Below are positions 17,105 through 26,070 of a DNA stretch of 64,000 nucleotides, piece after piece. Numbering within the stretch: position 1 is the stretch's first letter; every line of letters starts with the position of its first letter. This DNA comes from Cellvibrio sp. PSBB023. Lineage in GTDB: Bacteria; Pseudomonadota; Gammaproteobacteria; Pseudomonadales; Cellvibrionaceae. Both the position numbers and the translations under genes were made by a program. The DNA lies in NCBI RefSeq assembly GCF_002007605.1, contig NZ_CP019799.1, positions 1,054,001-1,118,000 of the forward strand. The letters run 5' to 3'. The notes below the pieces were generated by a model. The model had not been told where the DNA came from, did not search any database, and saw only the letters and a program-made list of their open reading frames with translations.

Positions 17105-19097
17105 TTTTATTCAGTTGGCCCCTGAGCTGGGGCAGTTCGCATTAATTTTGTCGCTGTGTCTTAGTACGGCATTATTTTTACTGCCATTAATTGGCGCGCA
17201 TTATGGCAGCCAGTTGCTAATGCGTTCTGGCCCATCACTGGCAACAGGTTTCTTTTTCTTTGTCGCCTTTGCATTTTTTTGTTTGACCTATTCGTTTATT
17301 CACGATGATTTTTCAGTTCGCTATGTAGCCACCAACTCCAATTCACTGTTGCCGATCCAATATAAAATCAGCGCGGTTTGGGGGGGGCATGAAGGTTCAT
17401 TGTTGTTATGGATTTTAATGCTGGCTGGCTGGACTTTAGCGGTTGCAATTTTTAGCCGTTCACTGCCGTTGGATATGCAGGCTCGCGTCTTGTCGGTAAT
17501 GGGGTTTGTTGCTATCGGCTTCCTGTCATTTATTTTATTCACCTCTAATCCTTTTGATCGTATTTTGCCTTTGCCGCCGCAAGACGGCAGCGATCTGAAT
17601 CCGCTATTGCAAGATATTGGTTTGATTATCCATCCGCCTGTTCTCTACATGGGCTATGTGGGATTCAGTGTGTGTTTTGCTTTCGCGATTGCGGCACTAC
17701 TCACTGGCAGATTGGATAGTGCATGGGCTCGTTGGTCGCGCCCATGGGCCACTATGGCTTGGGGATTCCTCTCTGTGGGTATTGCATTAGGTAGTTGGTG
17801 GGCTTATTACGAATTGGGTTGGGGCGGCTGGTGGTTCTGGGATCCGGTTGAAAATGCATCCTTCCTGCCGTGGCTAATTGGTACCGCCTTGATTCACTCC
17901 TTGGCCGTCACGGAAAAACGCAGCTTGTTCAAGAGCTGGACAATTCTGCTCGCCATTTTCACTTTTTCCTTGAGTTTGTTGGGAACCTTCCTGGTGCGCT
18001 CCGGCGTACTAACTTCTGTGCATGCGTTTGCCAATGACCCTGAGCGCGGCGTCTTTATTCTCGGGTTTTTGCTGCTGGTCGTTGGTGGATCTCTCACGCT
18101 TTATGCACTGCGCGCGCCTGTCGTAAAAGGTTCAACTGGATTTGGTTTATTTGCGCGTGAAACGCTCCTGCTGGGCAATAACATTCTGCTGACCATCATT
18201 ATGATTATGGTGTTGATTGGCACGCTTTACCCATTAATTGCCGATGCGTTGAATTTAGGCAAAATTTCGGTTGGCCCACCATATTTTAATCTGTTCTTTT
18301 TACCCCTGATGGGGCTGCTGTGTTTGTTGATGGCGTTTGGCCCTATGGCCAACTGGAAGCGGACATCGGGCAAACAATTCATTACGCTCTTGTGGAAGCC
18401 TTGGGTAATTAGCTTGGTTATAGGTTTGTTGTTCCCACTATTTTATCGCGACACCTATGAGCCGCTTGCTGCATTAACAGTATTTATTGCCAGCTGGGTT
18501 TTTATCGCACTGGTTGCCGATATTATTTACCGAATCCGTAACGGTTCAACGCTGTTAAACGGATTAAAGAAATTGAGCCTCAGTTACTACGCCATGGTTA
18601 TTGCTCATGCCGGCATTGCGGTGACTGCAGTTGGCGTTGGCCTGACCAGTATTTACACCGAAGAGCGTGATATTCGTATGGAGGTTGGTCAACACGTTCA
18701 GGTAGTTGAATATGAGTTTGTGTTAAACAAACTGGTTAAAGTCAATGGCCCGAATTACATTGCGGATGAGGCGCAAATCTCTGTGTTTCAGGATGGTAAA
18801 TTTTTGCGTGATATGAAACCGCAAAAGCGTCGTTATCTGGCAAGTGGTAGCACCATGACAGAAGTGGCGCTGGATGTTGGTTTTTTCCGCGATCTCTATG
18901 TCGCCATGGGTGAACCTTTGACCGATAACGCATGGGCTATGCGTGTACATCTCAAACCCTTTGTGCGTTGGATTTGGTTAGGCGCATTAATGATGGCCTT
19001 TGGCGCTGTGCTTGCGGTTGCAGATAAACGCTACCGCAAAGCAATAAAACAAGAAGTGCCGGTAGATATGCCCGCAGGAAAATTAGTCAATGAATAA
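17094..19097 (+). CDS. ccmF: Heme lyase subunit CcmF
   Basis: A 667-residue polytopic membrane protein. The WWD domain is WGGWWFWDPVENASFLPWL, and the family segments AVWGGHEGSLLLW and LGTFLVRSGVLTSVHAFA are present. CcmF receives heme from CcmE and attaches it to apocytochrome c with CcmH/I. Length is normal. It overlaps both ccmE and ccmG, consistent with one operon. Confidence 0.97.
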   Translation: MPLDFIQLAPELGQFALILSLCLSTALFLLPLIGAHYGSQLLMRSGPSLATGFFFFVAFAFFCLTYSFIHDDFSVRYVATNSNSLLPIQYKISAVWGGHEGSLLLWILMLAGWTLAVAIFSRSLPLDMQARVLSVMGFVAIGFLSFILFTSNPFDRILPLPPQDGSDLNPLLQDIGLIIHPPVLYMGYVGFSVCFAFAIAALLTGRLDSAWARWSRPWATMAWGFLSVGIALGSWWAYYELGWGGWWFWDPVENASFLPWLIGTALIHSLAVTEKRSLFKSWTILLAIFTFSLSLLGTFLVRSGVLTSVHAFANDPERGVFILGFLLLVVGGSLTLYALRAPVVKGSTGFGLFARETLLLGNNILLTIIMIMVLIGTLYPLIADALNLGKISVGPPYFNLFFLPLMGLLCLLMAFGPMANWKRTSGKQFITLLWKPWVISLVIGLLFPLFYRDTYEPLAALTVFIASWVFIALVADIIYRIRNGSTLLNGLKKLSLSYYAMVIAHAGIAVTAVGVGLTSIYTEERDIRMEVGQHVQVVEYEFVLNKLVKVNGPNYIADEAQISVFQDGKFLRDMKPQKRRYLASGSTMTEVALDVGFFRDLYVAMGEPLTDNAWAMRVHLKPFVRWIWLGALMMAFGAVLAVADKRYRKAIKQEVPVDMPAGKLVNE

Positions 19098-19635
19098 GCA
19101 GCGTTTGTTTTTATTTGTCCCTTTATTGACCTTTATTGTGTTGGCGATTTTTTTCTGGCGTGGTTTGTCACTGGACCCTAACGCCATGCCATCGGCGCTG
19201 CTCAATAAACCTGTTCCTGCATTTGAGTTGCCGGTGTTGCCAGCACAAGAAAACCCGCCCGGATTAACAACGGCTAATCAGGAATTGTTAAAGGGTAGGG
19301 TGAGCCTGCTGAATGTTTGGGCAACCTGGTGCGTGACCTGTAGGCAAGAACATGAATTTTTGAATAGCTTAAAAGCCCAGGGCATTCCAATTTATGGTGT
19401 TAATTACAAGGATAACGATGAGGATGCACAAACCTGGTTGACTGAGCTGCATAACCCCTATGTGTTTAGTGTGATTGATAGTGATGGACGTTTGGGAATT
19501 GATTTAGGCGTATTCGGCGCACCTGAAACCTATGTCATCGATAAGGCGGGTGTGATTCGCTACAAACATATTGGTGATGTGAATGCAGTGGTGTGGGAAA
19601 AAACACTAAAACCCATCGTTGATAGCTTGCAATAA
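19090..19635 (+). CDS. ccmG: Thiol:disulfide interchange protein CcmG/DsbE
   Basis: A 181-residue membrane-anchored thioredoxin-like protein. The active site is WCVTC with Cys81 and Cys84; the cis-Pro region is seen as VFGAPETYVID. It keeps apocytochrome cysteines reduced for heme attachment. The N-terminal hydrophobic anchor spans residues about 5-22. The ccm series is interrupted after this gene: ccmH begins about 0.8 kb further on. Confidence 0.95.
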   Translation: MNKQRLFLFVPLLTFIVLAIFFWRGLSLDPNAMPSALLNKPVPAFELPVLPAQENPPGLTTANQELLKGRVSLLNVWATWCVTCRQEHEFLNSLKAQGIPIYGVNYKDNDEDAQTWLTELHNPYVFSVIDSDGRLGIDLGVFGAPETYVIDKAGVIRYKHIGDVNAVVWEKTLKPIVDSLQ

Positions 19636-19661
19636 ACCCATTTGGCCAAGATGGCCGACGT

Positions 19662-19702
19662 TTGATTTCGATCAATGGTTTTCCCTCTCATGCCGCTAGA
19701 CT
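19662..19702 (+). promoter_or_regulatory. FNR/Anr box with class II promoter
   Basis: TTGATTTCGATCAA at 19662-19675 is a perfect match to the FNR/Anr consensus TTGAT-N4-ATCAA. A -10-like TAGACT lies at 19697-19702, which puts the box centre near -41, the class II activator position. The only gene directly downstream is the 47-codon membrane protein at 19735. This implies oxygen-responsive control. Confidence 0.8.
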
Positions 19703-19734
19703 GAATTCATCAGATCAAACGGCGGAGGTGCATT

Positions 19735-19878
19735 ATGTATATGGATTCAATTGTTGCTTATGGTTTGGTAATTGTCTTACTAACCTGCGTGATGATTACC
19801 TATGTTGGAATTTATGCTTATAAGCACATTAAAGAAGACTCAGCAAAAGCGGATCGTGAATTGGGCAAAAAGGCCTAA
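19735..19878 (+). CDS. Small membrane protein (47 aa) behind an FNR/Anr box
   Basis: A short gene with a strong GGAGG ribosome site at 19724-19728, six bases before the ATG. The product has one hydrophobic segment (IVAYGLVIVLLTCVMITYVG, residues about 6-25) and a charged C-terminal tail ending in GKKA, so it should be a single-pass inner-membrane protein. The family was not recognised; it recalls small subunits of respiratory oxidases or DUF3149-type peptides, but neither assignment is firm. A perfect FNR/Anr site upstream and a good terminator downstream mark it as a separately transcribed, low-oxygen-regulated unit within the ccm region. Confidence 0.75.
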   Translation: MYMDSIVAYGLVIVLLTCVMITYVGIYAYKHIKEDSAKADRELGKKA

Positions 19879-19904
19879 TAAACGGATAGCACAATCTGTT
19901 CACC

Positions 19905-19935
19905 AAAAGGCCCTCTGCGGGCCTTTTGCGTTTTA
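19905..19935 (+). terminator. Rho-independent terminator of the small membrane protein gene
   Basis: AAAAGGCCC and GGGCCTTTT form a perfect 9-bp stem with a 5-base loop at 19905-19927, followed by a T-rich stretch. Confidence 0.85.
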
Positions 19936-19979
19936 GTTGTCTGGTGCGGATTGGTGGTGGTGTAGCTTTATTTCGGGCA

Positions 19980-20010
19980 TAAAAAAAGCCCCTAATGCGG
20001 GGCTTTTTTC
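19980..20010 (-). terminator. Terminator of the tRNA-Val/tRNA-Asp unit
   Basis: AGCCCC and GGGGCT with a 6-base loop are bounded by seven A on one side and six T on the other, so the hairpin can act on both strands. It lies ten bases past the CCA end of tRNA-Asp in the minus direction. Confidence 0.85.
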
Positions 20011-20020
20011 ATTTCATATA

Positions 20021-20097
20021 TGGCGGACCGGACGGGGCTCGAACCCGCGACCTCCGGCGTGACAGGCCGGCATTCTAACCGACTGAACTACCGGTCC
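20021..20097 (-). tRNA. tRNA-Asp (GTC)
   Basis: The minus strand folds as a 77-nt tRNA: acceptor GGACCGG paired with CCGGTCC, D arm TAGTTCAGTCGGTTAGAA, anticodon loop CTGTCAC with anticodon GTC, T arm GTTCGAGCC, and an encoded CCA end. It closely follows E. coli tRNA-Asp. Confidence 0.96.
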
Positions 20098-20137
20098 GCA
20101 GCGTCACTAAGAACCACAACTACCTTATGAGTAAGAG

Positions 20138-20213
20138 TGGTGGGCGGTACAAGACTCGAACTTGTGACCCATGCCTTGTAAGGGCATTGCTCTACCAACT
20201 GAGCTAACCGCCC
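20138..20213 (-). tRNA. tRNA-Val (TAC)
   Basis: The minus strand gives a 76-nt tRNA: acceptor GGGCGGT paired with ACCGCCC, D arm AGCTCAGTTGGTAGAGC, anticodon loop CTTACAA with anticodon TAC, T loop TTCGAGT, and an encoded CCA end. It is co-transcribed with tRNA-Asp, 40 bases further on. Confidence 0.96.
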
Positions 20214-20255
20214 AAGATTACTCGCTTTTCAGCGATCACCTTGTTGGTGGCGCGT

Positions 20256-20283
20256 ATTCTAATGATGTAAAAGTTTCGGTCAA
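20256..20283 (-). promoter_or_regulatory. Promoter of the tRNA-Val/tRNA-Asp unit
   Basis: On the minus strand TTGACC (20283-20278) and TAGAAT (20261-20256) are spaced by 16 bp. A GC-rich discriminator (ACGCGCC) follows, as in growth-rate-controlled stable RNA promoters. The tRNA-Val 5' end is about 43 bases downstream. Confidence 0.75.
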
Positions 20284-20450
20284 CCTTTTTTTTATAGATT
20301 CGCTAAAATTTTTCCAAAAAACCAAAAAATGGTTGCGAAACAAACACTTGTGATCGATTTTTACTCTTGCAGGCAAAGTTTCCCGCTCTTGCTTATGAGT
20401 TGTTATACTCGCGCAAAATTTTCAGTTAATGCTGCGGAAGCCTATTTACT

Positions 20451-20966
20451 ATGCGCGCAACTCTAATAAAACTCTGTTCCTGCCTCGGTTTGTTGCTCAT
20501 TGCTTTTTCCAGCCTTGCGGCCATCGAAGTACATGAATTTGATAACGATGTAGATCGGAAGCGTTATCAAAGCTTTGTCGAAGAGATGCGCTGTCCCAAA
20601 TGCCAGAACCAAAATCTTGCTGGCACTAACTCTGCGATCGCCATGGATTTGCGCCGCGAACTGGTGTTCATGATAAAAGAGGGTAAGTCCGATAAAGAAA
20701 TTGTCGACTTTATGGTCGAGCGCTATGGCGAATTCATTCTGTACCGGCCTCGACTCAATTCATCGACCCTGTTGCTATGGGGGGCGCCGGTGTTTTTGCT
20801 GATCGCCGGGATTATTTTGTTGCTGGTGATAGTGCGTAAGCGCCGCACCCTGGATCTAGCGAGTGGTGAGTCCGGTTTGTCCGCAGAGGAGCGGGCGCGT
20901 CTCACTGATTTACTCAATAACACACAAGATTCCACATCACATACTAATAAGCAGGAGAAGCAATAA
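20451..20966 (+). CDS. ccmH: Cytochrome c-type biogenesis protein CcmH
   Basis: A 171-residue protein with a signal peptide, the periplasmic redox motif RCPKCQNQN (Cys48, Cys51) and a C-terminal membrane helix (LLLWGAPVFLLIAGIILLLVIV). It is the short CcmH/CycL type, with the TPR part encoded separately by ccmI. It reduces apocytochrome or CcmG disulfides during heme ligation. Unusually, it is separated from ccmG by tRNA genes and so needs its own promoter within 20284-20450. The stop overlaps the ccmI start. Confidence 0.95.
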   Translation: MRATLIKLCSCLGLLLIAFSSLAAIEVHEFDNDVDRKRYQSFVEEMRCPKCQNQNLAGTNSAIAMDLRRELVFMIKEGKSDKEIVDFMVERYGEFILYRPRLNSSTLLLWGAPVFLLIAGIILLLVIVRKRRTLDLASGESGLSAEERARLTDLLNNTQDSTSHTNKQEKQ

Positions 20967-22246
20967 TGGTCGCTCTGTGGGTGGGCGCCGTTGCGCTCTG
21001 CGTTGTCGCTGCATTATTTATCTTTTGGCCGCTTTGGCGTTATGGCGCACAAAAAAACAATATTTCAGTAATCGATGTAGATGCCCGGCTTGCCGAAAAT
21101 GTACGTTTATTCCATGAACACATTGCTGAGCTGGAAACGCACTTGGCTGCAGGGCGGATTGATGCGGAGCAGTTTGCCCAACTCAAGCTGGAGCAGGAGC
21201 GAGCATTGTTGGACGATGAGGCAAATATCCGCGCCGCACAACAAACTCGTCGCCTTAATGTTGGTGTGGCGACATTTGCGGTAGTTGCTGTCGTCGCTGT
21301 TTTGAGCACTTATGTTTTATACCGTGAGCTGGGCAGCAGCGCAGATGTTGAAATCCGAATCGCACAATTAGAAAAGCAGTACCTGGATAACCGGGATTAT
21401 CAAATCGGGAAAGATCCTGACCCAGCGCGGACTCGCGAAATGATCAGCCTGATTGAGGAGCGGTTGGAGGATAACCCTGACCAACTTCAGTATTGGTTTC
21501 TTCTCGCACGCATGTATATGGATGTCAGCGATTTTGGCAAAGCAACAAATGCCTATCTGCAAGTATTGGAGCGCGACAAGGAGTCAGCCATGGTAATGGC
21601 TGAGGCCGCTCAAGCGATGTTCCTGCGCGACGGAAGCAAAATTAATCCAGCTGCTGCGGATTTGGTGCATAAAGCGCTAAAAGTTGAACCTGATAACACC
21701 ATGGCATTGGGGTTGGCGGGGATAGAAGCTTTTGGCAAGCAGAACTACCTCGATGCAATTAAGTATTGGGGGCGTACAGTTAAACTGACAGGTGCTGATT
21801 CTCCCGGTGGTCAGGCGCTTGTAGCTGGTATAGAACGGGCGGCAGGTCTCTTTTTTGCCAATGGGGGCACGCAGGAGCAATTGGATGCTGCTCGTGACGG
21901 TCGGCACATCGCAGTCAACGTATTGCTGGCAAGTGACGTTAAAGTCGGGCCGGATCAACTGGTGTTTGTGTATGCACGGGCTTGGCAAGGCGCCAAAATG
22001 CCCCTGGCTATTGCCCGTTTTAAAGTATCTGAGCTGCCCAAGCGTGTGGTGTTAACGGAATCCATGGCGATGACAGACAGCATGACGCTCGCCACGGTGG
22101 ATAAAGTTGAGTTGGTTGCGCGTGTCTCTCAAGATGGCACTGCAACCGCTAAAGCTGGGGATTGGCAGGGTAGCATTGGCCCGATTGATTCAGCGGCTGC
22201 TCCCGCCGATTTGCAAATAACAATCGGTGAGCAAGTGGCGCCCTGA
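20966..22246 (+). CDS. ccmI: Cytochrome c maturation protein CcmI
   Basis: A 426-residue protein with two N-terminal membrane helices (residues about 2-23 and 96-114) and a periplasmic TPR region (YWFLLARMYMDVSDFGKATNAYLQVLE, MALGLAGIEAFGKQNYLDAIKYW). CcmI holds the C-terminus of apocytochrome c for the CcmF/H heme lyase. The last ~110 residues form a beta-rich domain seen in longer members. The start shares a base with the ccmH stop. Confidence 0.92.
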   Translation: MVALWVGAVALCVVAALFIFWPLWRYGAQKNNISVIDVDARLAENVRLFHEHIAELETHLAAGRIDAEQFAQLKLEQERALLDDEANIRAAQQTRRLNVGVATFAVVAVVAVLSTYVLYRELGSSADVEIRIAQLEKQYLDNRDYQIGKDPDPARTREMISLIEERLEDNPDQLQYWFLLARMYMDVSDFGKATNAYLQVLERDKESAMVMAEAAQAMFLRDGSKINPAAADLVHKALKVEPDNTMALGLAGIEAFGKQNYLDAIKYWGRTVKLTGADSPGGQALVAGIERAAGLFFANGGTQEQLDAARDGRHIAVNVLLASDVKVGPDQLVFVYARAWQGAKMPLAIARFKVSELPKRVVLTESMAMTDSMTLATVDKVELVARVSQDGTATAKAGDWQGSIGPIDSAAAPADLQITIGEQVAP

Positions 22247-22270
22247 TGTGTATTGGCGCTGGTTGCGCCT

Positions 22271-22315
22271 GGATTGCCTAAAAAATGGACGGCCATTCAG
22301 GCAATCCCATTTTTG
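22271..22315 (+). terminator. Terminator hairpin after ccmI
   Basis: GGATTGCCT and AGGCAATCC (22271-22307) enclose a second short stem AATGG/CCATT, followed by CATTTTTG. This fits the end of the ccmHI transcript. The rest of 22247-22533 is non-coding and should hold the smc promoter. Confidence 0.7.
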
Positions 22316-22533
22316 CCCTTCGAGGCGGGTGTAAAGCGATACACAAATGTGTAGAATCCCGCCCTTAGTGGTTAATTTGGCGTTTTTTGAAAATTCAATA
22401 GCCATTAAAAAGGCCAACAAAATCAAACAGCTAGGCGACCTGAATCGCCAGCGGACTATTTCTTGAGCAGGTGGATTGAAGATGGGCGCTTCAATCGCAA
22501 AAAAACCTGATGAATCATGAGTGATATGGACCT

Positions 22534-25500
22534 ATGCGGTTAAAGTGCATCAAGCTGGCTGGCTTCAAATCGTTTGTTGATCCGACAACGGTCAACTTTC
22601 CCAGCAATCTATGCGCTGTTGTTGGGCCAAACGGCTGTGGCAAATCCAATATTATCGATGCTGTGCGTTGGGTGATGGGGGAATCCTCAGCCAAAAACCT
22701 GCGCGGCGAAAACATGACTGATGTTATTTTCAACGGTTCCAGTGGCCGCAAGCCCGTCGGTCAAGCGTCAATCGAACTGGTGTTCGACAACTCCGATGCA
22801 ACACTTACCGGCGAATATGCGGGTTACAGTGAAATCAGTATCAAGCGTAAGGTCTCCCGCGATGGCGATAACAGCTACTACCTGAATGGCACCAAATGTC
22901 GTCGTCGTGATATCACCGATATTTTCCTCGGCACCGGCTTAGGGCCACGGAGTTACGCGATTATTGAACAGGGCATGATTTCGAAATTGATCGAAGCCAA
23001 GCCAGAGGAATTGCGTGTATACATTGAAGAAGCGGCTGGTATTTCCAAATACAAAGAGCGCCGTCGCGATACCGAAAGCCGTATGCGTCGCACCCAGGAA
23101 AACCTTGAGCGTTTGACGGATATCCGCGATGAATTGGAGCGTCAATTATCACGCCTGCAACGGCAGGCTCAGGCGGCGGAAAAATACGCAGAATACAAAA
23201 AAGAAGAGCGTCTGTTAAAAGCGCAATTGCAAGCCCTCAAATATCAACAGCTCGATCAGCAAGCTAAAGCCAAACAACTGGCTATTCGCGATCTGGAATT
23301 GCGCATGGAATCTTTCGTGACTGATCAAGTCAATAAAGATACCCAAATCGAAAAATATCGCAGTCAATATACTGAATTGGGCGATAAATTTAATGAAGTG
23401 CAAGGGCGTTATTACGCCATAGGTGCCGAAATTGCGCGCCTTGAACAAAGTATCCAGCATGCCAATGAGCGCGCGCGCCAGTTACAGACCGACCTTGACC
23501 AAACCAGTCGCGACAGCAAAGAAGCCGAGGAAAATCTCGCACTCGATACGCAGAAAGTAGAAGCGTGGGAAGAAGAGTTGTTGACGCTGGAGCCTGAGCT
23601 GGAGTTGGTCAAAGCAGCCGAAGAAACATCCAACGAATCATTAATTGATGCTGAAGAGGCAATGCAGCGTTGGCAAAATGACTGGGACAGTTTTAACCAG
23701 CGCGCCGCTGAGCCACGTCAGCGTGCAGAAGTACAGCAATCGCGTATTCAACATTTGGAGCAGGTGCAACAGCGTTTGTTGCAACGTATTGAAAAGCTGC
23801 GTGAAGAAAAAGCAAACCTGCAAGATAGTTCCGATGACGAATCGATTAATGAATTGACGGAACAGCTCGCGGAATTGGATTTAGTTGCCGATGACAAACG
23901 TACGCGCCTTGATGAATTTGTAGAAAAGCTGGATACCACGCGCAACGACAACAATCGTATCGTCAACGAGCTTGATCAGGTACGCAGTAAATTGCAGACC
24001 ATGCGCGGCCGTCATGCATCACTGGAAGCTCTGCAGCAAGCGGCGCTCGGCGAAAAGAATAAAGCAGTCACTGAATGGCTGGTGCAGCATCAACTGTCTG
24101 GCAAAACCCGACTCGCTGAATCAATTGTTGTTGCCGATGGCTGGGATAAGGCATTGGAAACAGTGCTAGGCAATGCATTGCAAGCTGTGTGTGTTGATCA
24201 GGTGGATGCGGTAGCGGGGTTGCTGGAAAACCTTACTCAAGGTGAGTTGGTGTTATTTGATACCAATGCAAGCTCTGCTTCTACTGCTGCAGCAAAAGCG
24301 ACGTTGTTGAGCACCAAAGTCACTGCCCCTTGGGATGCACAAGGGCTGCTTGCTGGTATTTATATAGCTGAGGATTTAACAGTGGCGCTTGCTTTGCGTA
24401 AGCAACTTGCTGCCAGTGAATCCGTCATTACTCGCGATGGCATTTGGTTAAGTGCGCATTGGGTTCGTGTCACACGTGATACAGATGCAAGTTCAGGCGT
24501 GATTGCTCGCCGCCAGGAATTGGAAGAATTGTCGGCAGCGATTGCCACTGCTGAGGAACAGGTTGAACTATTAAGTCTGCAACTGGAAGAAGGGCGCGAT
24601 GCAATCAAGCGCCTTGAACAGGATCGCGAGACCTTGCGACGTGAAGTGGATGAACAAAACCGTAAGCATGGTGAATTGCGTTCACAATTAAGTGCAAAAC
24701 AAGTGCGCATCGAACAGATGAATATGCGTCGCGAGCGTGCTGAAAATGAAATTCGCGAAGCACGCGAGCAAATGGAGCAAGAAGCTGAGCATTTGTCAGA
24801 AGCGCGGATGATTCTTGGCGAAGCCATTGAAATGATGGAACAGGATACTGACCTGCGCGAATCTTTGCTGCAGCAGCGTGATGATATTCGCTCCGGTTTG
24901 GATATTGCACGTCAGCGCGCACGTCACGACAAAGATAAAGCCCATGAGCTTGCCATGCGTTACCAATCGGTGAAAACCCAATTGGATTCCATTCGTTTGG
25001 GGATTGGGCGCTTGCGTGAGCAGGTTGCTCGTTTGCAAGAGCGGCGTGAACAATTAATTGCCAGCATTGCAGATAATCGCGACCCGGTGGAAGAGTACAA
25101 GCTGGAGCTTGAAGCCTCCTTGTCCAAACGTCTCTCCGTAGAGGCTTCCTTAACGGAGGCGCGCCGCGCGCTGGAAACAGTTGAGCATGAGCTGCGTAAT
25201 TCCGAGCAGGCGCGTAACCGCGCTGAGCAAGAGGTACAAGCAGTGCGTGCTCACTTGGAGCAAGAGCGTTTGGCTGCGCAAATGTTTGAAGTACAGCGTG
25301 CTGGCATTGTCGAGCAGCTTGAAGAAGAGGAATTAAATCTGGAAATCATTCTGGCCGAAATGCCAGAGGGAACAGAAGTAAAACCCTTAGAGGAAGAATT
25401 GGAATCCATTGCTGGCCGTATCAGTCGTTTGGGCCCCATCAACCTTGCTGCGATTGATGAATATAAAACAGAGTCCGAGCGTAAAAATTACCTTGATGCG

Positions 25501-26043
25501 CAAAATGCAGACTTAATGGAAGCGCTTGATACACTTGAAAATGCGATTAAGCGCATTGATCGCGAAACCCGCACACGCTTTAAAGAAACTTTCGATCAGG
25601 TTAACAAAAGTCTGCAGGAGCTGTTCCCGAAAGTATTTGGCGGCGGACATGCTTATCTTGAGTTGACGGGGGATGAGCTTCTGGATACGGGCATTACTAT
25701 CATGGCTCGCCCACCGGGCAAGCGTAATAGCACTATCCACCTCTTGTCAGGTGGTGAAAAAGCGCTTACCGCGATTGCTTTGGTTTTTTCGATTTTCCGT
25801 CTAAATCCCGCACCTTTCTGTATGCTGGATGAAGTAGATGCCCCACTGGATGACGCTAACGTTGGTCGCTATGCACGTATGGTTGAAGAGATGTCAGCTC
25901 AGGTGCAATTTATTTACATCACACACAATAAGAATGCGATGGAAATGGCACACCAATTGTTAGGCGTTACCATGCATGAGCCAGGTGTTTCACGTCTGGT
26001 GACAGTAGATGTTGACGAAGCTGCAGAACTCGCTGCAGTTTAA
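22534..26043 (+). CDS. smc: Chromosome segregation protein SMC
   Basis: A 1169-residue SMC ATPase that loops and compacts DNA during chromosome segregation. Walker A is GPNGCGKSN at residues 31-39. Long coiled coils at about 170-500 and 680-1010 flank a hinge near 515-650. The C-terminal head has the signature LSGGEKALTAIAL near 1071 and Walker B FCMLDEVDAPLDD near 1098. Length is typical. It is followed by zipA and ligA, an order known from pseudomonads. No scpA or scpB is in the window. Confidence 0.96.
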   Translation: MRLKCIKLAGFKSFVDPTTVNFPSNLCAVVGPNGCGKSNIIDAVRWVMGESSAKNLRGENMTDVIFNGSSGRKPVGQASIELVFDNSDATLTGEYAGYSEISIKRKVSRDGDNSYYLNGTKCRRRDITDIFLGTGLGPRSYAIIEQGMISKLIEAKPEELRVYIEEAAGISKYKERRRDTESRMRRTQENLERLTDIRDELERQLSRLQRQAQAAEKYAEYKKEERLLKAQLQALKYQQLDQQAKAKQLAIRDLELRMESFVTDQVNKDTQIEKYRSQYTELGDKFNEVQGRYYAIGAEIARLEQSIQHANERARQLQTDLDQTSRDSKEAEENLALDTQKVEAWEEELLTLEPELELVKAAEETSNESLIDAEEAMQRWQNDWDSFNQRAAEPRQRAEVQQSRIQHLEQVQQRLLQRIEKLREEKANLQDSSDDESINELTEQLAELDLVADDKRTRLDEFVEKLDTTRNDNNRIVNELDQVRSKLQTMRGRHASLEALQQAALGEKNKAVTEWLVQHQLSGKTRLAESIVVADGWDKALETVLGNALQAVCVDQVDAVAGLLENLTQGELVLFDTNASSASTAAAKATLLSTKVTAPWDAQGLLAGIYIAEDLTVALALRKQLAASESVITRDGIWLSAHWVRVTRDTDASSGVIARRQELEELSAAIATAEEQVELLSLQLEEGRDAIKRLEQDRETLRREVDEQNRKHGELRSQLSAKQVRIEQMNMRRERAENEIREAREQMEQEAEHLSEARMILGEAIEMMEQDTDLRESLLQQRDDIRSGLDIARQRARHDKDKAHELAMRYQSVKTQLDSIRLGIGRLREQVARLQERREQLIASIADNRDPVEEYKLELEASLSKRLSVEASLTEARRALETVEHELRNSEQARNRAEQEVQAVRAHLEQERLAAQMFEVQRAGIVEQLEEEELNLEIILAEMPEGTEVKPLEEELESIAGRISRLGPINLAAIDEYKTESERKNYLDAQNADLMEALDTLENAIKRIDRETRTRFKETFDQVNKSLQELFPKVFGGGHAYLELTGDELLDTGITIMARPPGKRNSTIHLLSGGEKALTAIALVFSIFRLNPAPFCMLDEVDAPLDDANVGRYARMVEEMSAQVQFIYITHNKNAMEMAHQLLGVTMHEPGVSRLVTVDVDEAAELAAV

Positions 26044-26070
26044 TACTAAACACATATTGCGGATAACCTT

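Noticed and set aside
20171..20353. A 60-codon frame across tRNA-Val and its promoter
   Set aside because: It overlaps a clear tRNA gene and its promoter, with no ribosome site or recognisable protein.
24360..24827. A 155-codon open frame antisense to smc
   Set aside because: It lies wholly within the conserved smc coiled-coil region and its Ser/Arg-rich product is what a reversed coiled-coil reading gives.
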